Positions 1 through 11,200 of a DNA stretch of 39,508 nt are shown one piece after another. The stretch spans positions 1 to 39,508 of the forward strand of contig JAQUWU010000044.1 in the NCBI GenBank assembly GCA_028692715.1, in the 5' to 3' direction. The notes beneath the pieces were generated by a model, which saw only the letters and a list, made by a program, of their open reading frames with translations, was not told where the DNA came from and did not search any database. The position numbers were made by a program, and so were the translations under genes. This DNA is from Paludibacter sp. (GTDB lineage: Bacteria; Bacteroidota; Bacteroidia; Bacteroidales; Paludibacteraceae). The first letter of the stretch is position 1. Each line of letters begins with the position of its first letter.

Positions 1-80
1 CTTCCCATTCCGAACAGAGAAGTTAAGCCTGACCACGTCGATGGTACTGCCGTAAGGTGGGAGAGTAGATAGCCGCCGTT
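1..80 (+). rRNA. rrf: 5S ribosomal RNA, 3' part
   Basis: The window opens inside a 5S rRNA. The conserved segment CCGAACAGAGAAGTTAAGC is at about 10-28 and GGTGGGAGAGTAGATAGCCGCC follows near the 3' end. About 80 of the usual 110 or so nucleotides are present; the 5' part lies outside the window. The 3' end is set by the terminator that begins at 84, so the exact last base is an estimate. It is probably the last gene of an rRNA operon. Confidence 0.93.
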
Positions 81-83
81 TTT

Positions 84-122
84 AAGCCTCAATTACTGAA
101 TAAGTAGTTGAGGCTTTTTTTT
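84..122 (+). terminator. Rho-independent terminator of the rRNA operon
   Basis: AAGCCTCAA (84-92) pairs with TTGAGGCTT (108-116), with a second short pairing inside (ACT/AGT), and is followed by a run of T to 122. It ends the rRNA transcript directly after the 5S gene. Confidence 0.9.
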
Positions 123-524
123 GTGCGAAATTACAGCGTTTTATCCTGTCATTTCGTATTTCTCGACCTCTTTTTGACTGAATCAGAATTTTATTGATCC
201 AATATTCGGGTGAAATATTAAGTTATACCGATTGCAGAAATATTATAGTCTAATTTCGACAATGTCTCATTGTCCTATTTATTTCTAAACATCGGCATTA
301 ACCACAGTAGACTTATAAAATAGCTTTGGACTATTTTATAAGTACAGATGGTATTACTCGTCTAACATCGGAAGGTCTTACTGACGTGTAGATAAGAATA
401 AAATCAATTACAAGGACAATAGTTATAGTAGGTTTTTATCGAAGTGGCTTCGTATAGGGAGCTTTATTTTTTTTGCAACAATCATTTAAATTCAATCAGA
501 CATATGTGAATGTATTTGAAGTGA
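123..524. other. Gene-free region with a candidate structured RNA
   Basis: No credible ORF is present. A perfect 13-bp inverted repeat, ACTTATAAAATAG (311-323) and its complement (331-343), has a 7-nt loop. It is enclosed by a perfect 8-bp pairing, ATTGTCCT (269-276) with AGGACAAT (413-420). The word AACATCGG occurs on both sides of the hairpin (about 288-295 and 364-371). A small CGAAG-TGG-CTTCG hairpin (about 440-452) is followed by a T-run at about 465-474. A weak -7-like TAATTTCG lies at 251-258. This could be a small RNA of roughly 210 nt on the + strand, but the promoter is poor and I do not recognise a family. Confidence 0.3.
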
Positions 525-1769
525 TTATTTTTTTAGCTCTTGTTTTTGCCATTCAATGGGCGATAAATTATTGCACACATTTTTTTTGAAAGCCCGGTAA
601 AAAGACATTCGGCTATTAAAACCTGCTTGTTCGGCTATGGTCTGAATATCAAGTTCACTGTGCAAGAGTAATTCTTTGGCAGCATTAATACGATATCGGA
701 TAAGTAATTGTTTGAAATTGCATCCACAATATTTGTTGATGTTTGCCGATACATAAGATCGATTACTGTTTAATTCAGTCACCAAATCATCTAATGTAAG
801 TTGTGGCAACCTGAAAATTTCCCTACTTTCCATAAGCATTTCAATACTACAGCTCAAATGATTTTGTTTTTCCCATTCTTTTGCTGGATTATCTAACTGA
901 GTATGAAGTTGCTCATTTTCGTTAATATTCTGGCATGTCATTCCCATTTTAGTCATTTCGCTTGGAATTGAATTTGCTTTCAAACTGCATTTTGGATTGA
1001 TATTCAGCTTGTTACCGAATATTGAATTGATATTCGAGCTCATAGGTAACACTAACTTTAAGTTTAATACTGCAATTGTTGTAATGAGGATTGAAACAAT
1101 CAAGTTGTGAATTACTTCGATGTATAGCTCGTTATTGAATGATAGAAAAAGCACACCGATTAATGGGTAAAGCAGAAATAGATAAGTTATCGCCATAAGT
1201 TTTTTTATCGGTCGAGGATCTAATTTCTTTTTTTGATAAACGTTCAAAATAGTTTGAATCTTATTCAAAGCAATAAAGAAATACGAAAGTACCTGTATCA
1301 GAAAAATAATGATGAGCGTGAGATAAAAAAATACATGCAAGGGATGTTCATTTGCAAAGCCTAAAACATCGATGATTGAATGCGAATGAGGTATCTGTAC
1401 TTCTTTAGAAAGTTTTAGAACAAGCCAAAACAAAGCCACAAAACCAAAAGGAATATAATGAATAAGAAAATAAGTCCATTTTTTCTTTTCATTCAATGCA
1501 AACCAAATATAGAAAAGAGTGAACGGTGCTATAAATATAAGTACAAGATATGATAAGGGTGTATAAGCATCAACAGGATCAATGGCTGGCAAACGTAAAA
1601 AACTATTTCGCAAATAGAGCAATCCAATGATGATAAAGATAGAGCTTAATGCTATGATTTGTGGGGAGTTTCTTCGATGAAAAATCAAAAATATACCCCA
1701 AAACAAAGCGACAAAAGAACGCAATGTACTAAAAAAGAAATCCAATAGAATATCAGTTTGAGTTTGCAT
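525..1769 (-). CDS. Membrane-anchored AraC-family transcriptional regulator
   Basis: This 414-residue protein has an N-terminal half (about residues 10-240) made of some seven hydrophobic segments and a C-terminal AraC-type DNA-binding domain (about 305-410). The second helix-turn-helix shows the usual features: IQTIAEQAGFNSRMSFYRAFKK followed by SPIEW, where family members normally have SP..YR. The first HTH contains LTLDDLVTELNSNRSYVSANIN. Membrane-embedded AraC regulators of this layout are common in Bacteroidota and probably sense an envelope signal, but the ligand cannot be read from the sequence. It is divergent from the giant secreted protein gene, from which it is separated by 464 bp, so that gene is a possible target; this is inference only. 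No clear terminator follows it. Confidence 0.85.
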   Translation of the reverse strand: MQTQTDILLDFFFSTLRSFVALFWGIFLIFHRRNSPQIIALSSIFIIIGLLYLRNSFLRLPAIDPVDAYTPLSYLVLIFIAPFTLFYIWFALNEKKKWTYFLIHYIPFGFVALFWLVLKLSKEVQIPHSHSIIDVLGFANEHPLHVFFYLTLIIIFLIQVLSYFFIALNKIQTILNVYQKKKLDPRPIKKLMAITYLFLLYPLIGVLFLSFNNELYIEVIHNLIVSILITTIAVLNLKLVLPMSSNINSIFGNKLNINPKCSLKANSIPSEMTKMGMTCQNINENEQLHTQLDNPAKEWEKQNHLSCSIEMLMESREIFRLPQLTLDDLVTELNSNRSYVSANINKYCGCNFKQLLIRYRINAAKELLLHSELDIQTIAEQAGFNSRMSFYRAFKKNVCNNLSPIEWQKQELKK

Positions 1770-2233
1770 TATTTAAGCTAAATTTTGTGCAATATAAGTA
1801 TAAAAATGAAATATATGGTAATAATTCACAAAAAATAATTATTTTTTTTGTGATGTTAGATTATTTAAGTAAAAATATAAATTTGTAAGTGCTTTAAATA
1901 CAGTCTTCTAGGTCTGTTATTTGATATTGCGTTTTGTAATTTAAACTTATTTATTTTGAATGCTTTTAATTGTTTTGATTTTAGAATGCATAACTAAACT
2001 TGATTATTCAATGACAGCTTCATTTTAATGATTTTTTGAGCGTAGTTGATGTCGATAACTCTTTGTTTATTAATGATTATAGCCTAATCAAGCATGTAAC
2101 AAAACAAATAAATACTTATAGATGCAATATTTATATGTTTTAGTACATAGTTTAAAAACTGTATGTGTAGTTTTGAATAATAATTAACAAAACACAAAAT
2201 ACTTAAAAGCAACTCATTAAATATATTCTTGTT
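1770..2233. other. Divergent intergenic region
   Basis: This AT-rich spacer lies between the AraC-type regulator and the giant secreted protein. It contains two perfect TAnnTTTG matches on the + strand (1878-1885 and 2168-2175). I see no ORF or strong hairpin. Confidence 0.6.
2168..2175 (+). promoter_or_regulatory. Candidate -7 element for the giant secreted protein gene
   Basis: TAGTTTTG matches the Bacteroidota -7 consensus TAnnTTTG and lies 58 bp before the ATG at 2234. The -33 element is weak (TTTTAG at about 2138). The implied leader is about 50 nt and A-rich, with no Shine-Dalgarno motif, as is usual in the phylum. Confidence 0.5.
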
Positions 2234-5200
2234 ATGAAAAAACTAATTTTCAAAAACAATTGGCAGTTTTTGCAATTAAAGCGAATAGCTTTTTTATTAC
2301 TCATGTTTGGAACGAGTCTGTTGTGTTCTGAAGTGAACGCAATTAGCGGTAGTGGAACAGAATCAGATCCTTATCTTTTATCAAATTCTGCTGACATGAA
2401 CACTTTCAAGCAACGTATTGAGGGTGGAGCTCCTTACTTTTATAATTATTGGAAATTAACTCAAGACATCTATTGGACTGGTTCTGGCGGAACAAACAAC
2501 CGTATTGGTTACAATGGTTGTCCATTTACAGGTACATTTGATGGTGGTGGATTTAAGGTTAAAATTGATTATATAGAAAATTCACTTCAGGGCTATAATG
2601 GATTCTTTGGACAGGCGATAAATTGTATTGTGAAGGATTTTACTTTTGAATATAAAGTTATCAACTCAGGCTATTATGGTGCTGGTTTGATTGGCGAAGC
2701 TAAACGAGAAGTAACAATCGATAATGTTCATGTGATTGGTACGGAAATGACACATGTACATGGTGGCCGTTGGGGTGGGCTGATAGGTGTGCTTACAGAT
2801 CCTGGTAAAGTAAATATTTCCTCATGTTCAGTGAATATTAGCGAAATGAAATTGCATGAAACTGGTACTGAGGGCTATTTTGATGTAGGGGGGCTAATAG
2901 GTGTAGTAAATGCCTCATCAGACGCAATCAATATCTCCGATTGTATTGCCAACGTTAAAATTAGTCTTGATGACCCCAACAGTACAAAAGTTACGATGGG
3001 TGGTTTAATTGGTTTTGTAGGTGGAACTGTGAATATTACACGCTGTTTTGTAGGAACAAATATTCCTGGTGAACTAGGCTCAAAATACCACAGAGGAAGT
3101 ATAATTGGATATAATGCAAGTGGTGGAAATGTAATATGTCGTACAATTTATGGTTTAATTTTAGATCCTAAAATTGGGTCAAACCTTGGAGCGTATAGTT
3201 TTCGTGATTGGGGACAAAGAGATACATGGACAGGCAATAATGAGGTTTATGTTCGGTTTGAAAGAAAAGATAATGAATCAAATTATTATCCTGAAAGCGA
3301 TAGGGGAAACGAAAAATGGGGATATGATAAATTGGCAAGCCCAAAAATTTCAAAAACAGCTTATTCCGTGCGTGTTTACCAAGGAGTTGGTGTAAGTACT
3401 ATTAGCGGAGCGAGACATGTTTATTCAAATGAAAATTATATAAATGCTGATGAAGTATTGACTGTTACTCCTACTGTTTCAGCTACAAAAAATCAACTTG
3501 TAAGTTATACATTTACACCTGCTTACAATCACAGCAAAGGTGCAAGTAATAATTATTCTGCAGTACAAGAAGGCGATATTTTGAAACTTACAGCCAAAGT
3601 GAATGGAACCATAAGTGCGAAAATTGTCAATATACCATACCCACAAAATCTTAATTGTGATTTTGATCAATGGCAATCAAAAATAACGTTATCGTGGTCG
3701 GCCAATAATATCGACAATGCCGAGGGAAAATGGTTTATCTACAAACGATTGTTAGGTTCGACATCTGCATTTACTCAGGTAGAAGGTGTGGCAATTAATA
3801 ATGGATCGCAATCATACAAACACGAGACGCTTCTTGATAATAGTCAATTAGAAAAAAAATGGGAGATTTTTGTCTGTTTTGTAGGTAGCAATAGCATTGC
3901 TCCAACTGTACCAACAGTTGATAATGGGTCAACTTTAAATGCATCGACCGAAACAAAGATTGATATTGTACTTGATGCTGAGGGGTTTAATGATAACATT
4001 AAACTAAGTTTCAAAGTGCCATCGCAACTCGATGACAACGATAATTATAGTTACACTGTTTTACGAAAAAAAACAGGGGATGAAAGTTTTGAAACTATCC
4101 AAGAGTCAAGAAGCTTTAGCTCGAGTGTTAAAACAGAATCAGGATATGTATATAATGACAACACTCCATCCAATAGTTGTGATCGATATTTATATAAAAT
4201 CGAGATAGCAGCATTTGACAAAGTTTTTTCGTCAACAACTAATAATGATGTGAGTTTATCCAATGGTAGCAGTATCACTTCTGTAAAAGCGACTAAGGGT
4301 GAATATGCAGGGTATGTACGAATTGCTTGGAGTGTATTTAAACTGAAAGTAGATGATATCGCTCGTTTTAAAATTTTCAGAAAGGTAGCTACCAATGATA
4401 ATGACAAAGGAATAGAAATAGCCACGATCGACACTGAAAATACAAATTATATATATACCGACAATAATATTTTACCTGGTGTATATTACAATTACGACCT
4501 TGTATTATATCAAGATTGTGGTGGTATAGAAACTGAATTAAGCAGAAAAAGTAGCATAGGTTTCTCTCAATCGCTGGGTTCGGTGCTAGGTCGTATTACC
4601 TACGGCAGCGGTCAAGCTGTAGAGAATGTAGGTGTATCGGTATTACGAAACGATTTACAGGGCAATGAAACGCAATATAAGAGCGTTGAGTCGAAAGGCG
4701 AAGGCCGAACTTTGAAGTGGGAACCAGAATCTGAATATTTCAAGGAAATATTTGAAAATGATTTTTGTTATCAGTGTTGGTTGAATCCCTCTGCAGCCAA
4801 TGAGAAAGACGATTTAAAAGTTTTTGACATTTGCGCTGTATCTACCCTGAAACTTTATCGGAATCAAAATCAATACGAATTACAGTTTTTATATATCAAT
4901 ACTGCAAATGTGGTAACAACTACGACAGGAAAGGTTATTAAAATTGATGCTAACCGATTTAGCCATATTACACTTACACGTAGCGGAAATGTGATGAAAT
5001 TGTTTGTAGTAAACGATAAGGATTTGACAAATATTACAATAGACTCGATAACAGTTACAGATGCAAGAGAAGTGTTAGCTGAAGTATATCCAGAACCATT
5101 CATAGCTATGGGTTATGATTTTAAAGGATATATAGATGAAGTAAGATTGTGGAACAAAACTTTAAGTTCATCTACAATACTGAAGGATTACAATAGAATT

Positions 5201-8200
5201 CTCACAGGAAGCGAATTGGGTTTAAAGGCCTATTGGACTTTTGACGAAGGTTTGTCTGGCTATTTTTTCGATATATCGAAAGTAGGTACGGTATTTAACG
5301 GCAATCACGGTACTTCAGAACTTTCGAGCAGCGAAATAATTCCTGAAAAGGAACAATTGGCACTTAAAGCATTAACTGATAGCGATGGGAATTATCAAAT
5401 ACGCGGTATTCCATTTACTGGGGAGGGCTGTAGCTATGATATTGTACCTACATTAGGCGTTCATAAATTTAATCCTACACGTCAGCTTCGCTATATAAGC
5501 AATTCATCGCTAGTGCACAATAATACTGATTTTAGTGATATTTCGTCATTTATATTGTCAGGAAGTGTGACCTACCAAGGTGGAACTTATCCTGTGGAAA
5601 ACTGTACTTTTGAAATTGACGATCAAACAGTGGTGGCAAGCAATGGTGAGGCTGTAAAAAGTGATGTGTTTGGTAACTACAGCATTAGTGTGCCTATTGG
5701 CGAACATAAAATTAGGATAAAGAAAAGTGGACATGATTTTGAAAACGATGGTTTGCTGATAGATCCAGAAACTAATGGCAATAAAATATTCAACAAACCC
5801 GAAACTGCCAATTTCTTCGATATCACAAAAGTAAAACTTATCGGACGTATTGTGGGCGGTATGACTGAAAATGATAAAGACCTTGGGTTTGGGGAGTCTG
5901 TAAATAATATAGGTGCTGAAACCATAACACTTACGCCGACAAAAGGACAATATGACTTGAAAACGGTAGATACAACTGAAATTGTATTACACAATCAGGG
6001 TGAATGGAAAAAGACTGATGGTTTGCAAAACGACACCTCTATTGTCCATTATAAAGCTAAAAGTATTCAGATAGATATAAGTCCAGAAACAGGCGAGTTT
6101 GTAGCTTGGGTATATCCTGAAATATATACGGTAAGCAAAATAGAAGATTCGAACTATGCTGAACCATTTTATAATGGTGGAGAGACTTTGGATTTAACTA
6201 TGGTAGCAGTTCCTTCAAATGATATGTTGAAAGAAAGTGTGAGAACATGGAAGGACAGTATATATGTAAACGGCACAGGTGTAGTTGGTTACTACAAAGA
6301 GATTGAGAAGTCCGATACTATCTTTTATAACGAAAAATGGACGCATTATTATCAAGCCACACCTTCGATGAATGTCGTTCAAATGGAAAATGACAAAGCA
6401 GTTGAATATTTCGGAGAAAAGGAATATAGTGTAAAAAACACGGATACATGTATTTCGGATACACTTGATTTAGTAAGCAACGATGGAACTTTGCTGTCGT
6501 ATTTGTTCGGAAAACCTATATTTGTTCAGGGAAAAGAGTACCAATTCAAGTTTAATGCCTACGAGGAGTATAAAAATTATAATACAAATCAAACTATTCG
6601 TTACGCTGTGGAGGATGGTACTGTAAATATTTCGAATAGCATAGCACTCACAGCACCCGAACCTTTAAAGTTGGATAGTTTGGGAGATGTAATTTATCGG
6701 TTTATTGCTGGTGCTCCTGATTTAACTACTGCTACGAGTGCTTTTATGGCCACAGTCCAAATTGGTTCTGTTAGTTATTATTGGGACAAAGGAAGTAGTC
6801 CTATCGAAGTATGGCATATGGGCGATAAAACTACAGGTACCGATTTTATGACCGCAGGTCCAAACCAAATTACAGCAATTTTGCGTGACCCTCCAGGAAG
6901 CCTTAGTAGTTCGTTTATTGAAGAAGGCAGTACCGTATTGACACGCAATAGTTTGTCAACAGGCATTGGGGTGAATACCGAATTGGGATTGACCACATCT
7001 TTTGGCCCATCTGTTACTGCTTTTGTGGGTTTAGGTGTAGGTATTATTACTTCAAGTGAAGTAACGTTGGATATAAGTGCAGGTTTGAGAACTGAGACAA
7101 AACAGAGTTCAAATTTTGAAACGGAAATATCCAGCACTTTTACTGAACGATTTGAAACTTCGGACAATCCGCTGTATGTAGGAAATAGGGGCGATGTGTT
7201 TATTGGCAATTCTACCAATATTCAGTACGGACTCACCAACGGAATAAGTATTCAAAGAAACTATATCGATGCAACTACTAATGCTTCGGGTACTGCATTT
7301 AAAGAAAAAACGGTAGGTTCGACCAAGTATTCAATTGCACCATCGGTTGCGCTGGCTTACGGACAAAACTTCGATACACGATTTGCTTTTACGCAGGTGG
7401 AAATCGAAGAAATCATGATCCCTAAATGGCAAGAAAACTTAGCCATTTTGCTTAAACCAGTAGGAACAACGGTGAATACTGCACTGATTACTACTCCTGT
7501 ATATGTATCGAAATTGTCTCACAGTGATGCTAATTTTGGGAAGTTAAATACAGACAAAGATGCTTTTGGTAGCTCGGCTGTTGAGCAAAATAAATTCGAT
7601 GATGGACCAAGTTATAAAATATATTTTCCTACTGCTTACAATAAAGCTGATTTTAAAGTGGACTCTGTAATGTGGTTTAATAACCAGATAAATGGGTGGG
7701 TAAATGTGTTGAGACAAAACGAGCAAGAGAAGGTTGCCATGGGGAAATTGGGTAACTATAGTTTTGGCTCAGGGTCAAGTATCTCGTATTCGAAAACAAG
7801 TGCTTCATCCAAAACAATTACCACAACTTTCAATACAATGATTAATCCAAGTATTGGATTAGTGACTGGTGGACAAATAATGGGTATTGGTTTGGAACTT
7901 TCGGCTAAAGTTGAGTTTGTGGCAGAATTGGAAGTTTCGGGCGGCACTACTAAACAAAGTTCTATCAGCTCGGGATTCACGCTGAAAGATGAGGGTGATG
8001 ACGATGAAATAACTGTCGATTATGGTATGACTCCATCGGGTACGATTGCGTTTAAAACTCGTGGTGGAAGAACTTCTTGTCCTTATGAAGAGGTTCAGTA
8101 CACAAAATACTTCGAGCCTGGAGAGCACATCCTGAGCGAAGGAACCATGCAGATTGAAGTGCCAAAAATTGATATTGATGGCAGTGATCAGGCATTGGCT

Positions 8201-11200
8201 GTGCCAGCAAATAAAACAGCTAAATTCAATTTAGCCATGAAAAACGAATCGGAAACTGACGAAGATGTTTGGTTCCAGCTAATAGTGGATGAAGAATCAA
8301 ATCCTTATGGTGCTGAATTGAAAATTGATGGCGCTGCAATTGGAAATGGTCGATTGTTTTTAGTAAAAGCTGGCGAGGTACTTACTAAAGTACTTACAGT
8401 GGCTAAAGGAACGGCCGATGTGTATGAAAATATTGCCTTGGTGCTTCGCTCTGAATGTCAAAGTGATCCTACCGATTTTATGCCAGATATTGCTGATACT
8501 GTAAGAATTAAACGCATCGAGTTTGTTCCAGCATGTAGCGAAGTGATATTAAAGAGTCCTGTGAATAATTGGATAGTAAATACAAAAACAAATGATACAC
8601 TCGAAGTCGTTCTCGATGGATATGACTTTAATTTTGTAAACTTCGGTTATGTGCAGCTCGAATATCGTTCTATATCGGAGACAGAATGGACTGCGCTGAT
8701 GAAATTCTATGGCAACCAGAATATTTATGATAATGTGCAGGGATTGAAAACATTGATTCCTGATGGAACGCAAAGTATTAAATACAATTGGGTACAGAAT
8801 ACCATGCCAGATGGAGAGTATGAACTTAGAGCGAAAGCAGTTTGTGTGAATGTGGACAATGAATACAAAATTATTGATGAAATATCAGAATTTACTACTG
8901 ATGCTGTAAGTGGAAGAAAAGATTTTAGTATTCCACAGGCTTTAGGAAGTCCATCACCTGCTAATGGAATTTATTCTCTGGGTGATGAAATTGCTATCAC
9001 TTTCAACGAAGCTATTCGCACAGGAATGCTTAGTTCTAATAATTTCAGTGTCAAAGCTATTCTCAATGGAGAACTCATTGCTGAGCCTGTTGGAGGTCTT
9101 GCTTTTTCAGGAACTGAATATGCTTACACCGAACTACCTATATACAATAGTGGTTCGTTCAGTATAGAAACCTGGTTTAAACGCGAAAATAATACAGCTG
9201 GAACTTTGTTCTCTTATGGTTTGGGTGACGAAATTATTTCGCTAGCCTTCGATACTCAGGGACATGCTCTTGTGACAATTGGAAGTGAAACGCTGGTGTC
9301 CACACAAACCATAAGCAATACAACTAGAACATGGAAATCTGTGGGACTTAGCTATGACCGTGAACAGAAAATGGTGTCGGTTTATGCTTGGCAAGACAGT
9401 GATCCAACTATCAAATTATTCGAAAAACAATTGTTTACAGCAACGGCTCCTTCGCAAGGTCGATTGTATGTAGGTTCGAAGTTGGATGGTAGCAATGGTT
9501 TTATAGGTGCTACAGCAATGATGCATTTTTACGATATTTATCGTGACGATACCGAAATGTCGGCTTCGAAAAACGAAAGCAAATCGGGCACTGAACCCAA
9601 TTTGGTGGGATTGTGGAATATGGACGAAGGGGAAGGCACAATCGCTACCGACAAAGCTCGTTCGCGCAATATGGTGGTGCAAAGTGCGTGGTATTTATAT
9701 CCAGCCGGCAAATCAATTGCGTTCGATGGTGCAACTCAATCCGCTACAATTCCTGGAGATAAGTGTGTTTTCCGTCCTTACGACGATTTCAGTATTGAAT
9801 TTTGGTTCAAAGCTGCAGATCAGCAAAATGCTACTCTTTTTGCAATGGGAACAGCTATGGATATAAGTTTTGATGCCTCTCATAACTTGATTTTGAACAC
9901 TGTGAAAGACAGTCAGCAACTTACTGCTACCAATTTGTTAGATGATAAATGGCATCATTTAGCTATGGCAGTCAAACGAAATGGTTCTACCAATGCCTTG
10001 ATTGATGGAGTAGTAGTTTCAACTTTTGCTACTACTAAGCTTTTCGAAAGTTCAGTGGGAGGCGGGTTCTGTTATCTCGGTGTGAAATACAGCGAAAATA
10101 TGGAAACAGGAACGCCAGTGTACGATAATCACTTTAAAGGGAATATTGATGAACTACGTATTTGGAACAACGCACTTACTACAGGTGCTGTGGCATTAAA
10201 TAAAAATAACAAATTGAGTGCTACAGAAAATGGATTGTTGGCTTACTATCCATTCGAACAATGGACTCGCAATACAGATGGTTCGTACAGTGTGCTCGAA
10301 TGGACAAAAGACATGACTGACGAAAGTCTCGCATTGGCAGGAAACTCAGTGGTTTCTACTGTAGCTGTAGGCTTGAAAGATGTACGTCCAGTGAAAGATG
10401 TGGCTCATAGCTTTACTTCGTCCGATAACAAAGTGGTGCTGAATATTACCGAAGATTTGTACAAGATTGAAGGTGTAACACTTGAAGTTTCTGCCAATGG
10501 GATTTTGGATATGTATGGCAACGAATCGAAACCCATAACATGGGTGGCCTACGTAAATCGAAATAATCTGGAATGGGGAACATCTGAATTAAATTTTGTA
10601 ATGCAAGAATCTGAAAATCTTTCATTTACTGCTGTTGTGAGCAATTCGGGTGCCGAGCAAGCTGACTATTTTATCGGGGATATTCCTTATTGGTTATCAG
10701 TAAATTATACTCAGGGAAGTTTGCAACCACTTTCGAACAAAGTGCTTACATTCACAGTGTCGCCACAAATAAATATTGGAAGTTACGATGCTTCATTGTC
10801 TCTCACGGGTACCAACAATGTTCGCAAAGTATTGGCATTGCAACTTAAAGTGACGGGGCAACGCCCAGACTGGACAGTGAATCCAAACGACTTTGAACAC
10901 TCGATGAATATCACTGGAAGTATACTTATTGAGAATAGGCCCAAAGAAGACTGCGACGATTTGCTTGCGGCATTCATCGGTGATAAATGCGTAGGTGTAA
11001 CTTCTCCAACTTATGTAGGAACTAGTAATGCATACTTTACATTTGCCGACATATATGGTAATGCTGCTGATAATAACAAACCGCTTACTTTTAAACTTTG
11101 GGAGGCATCTTCTGGACGTATTTACCCTGAAGTAGTTTGCTCAGTGAACGATATTAGTTTCGTGCCTTATAAAACATTAGGAGATATCAACTCCCCAGTT

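Noticed and set aside
123-130. GTGCG directly after the 5S terminator as a second group IIC intron stub
   Set aside because: Only five or six bases match and the following sequence does not resemble domain I.
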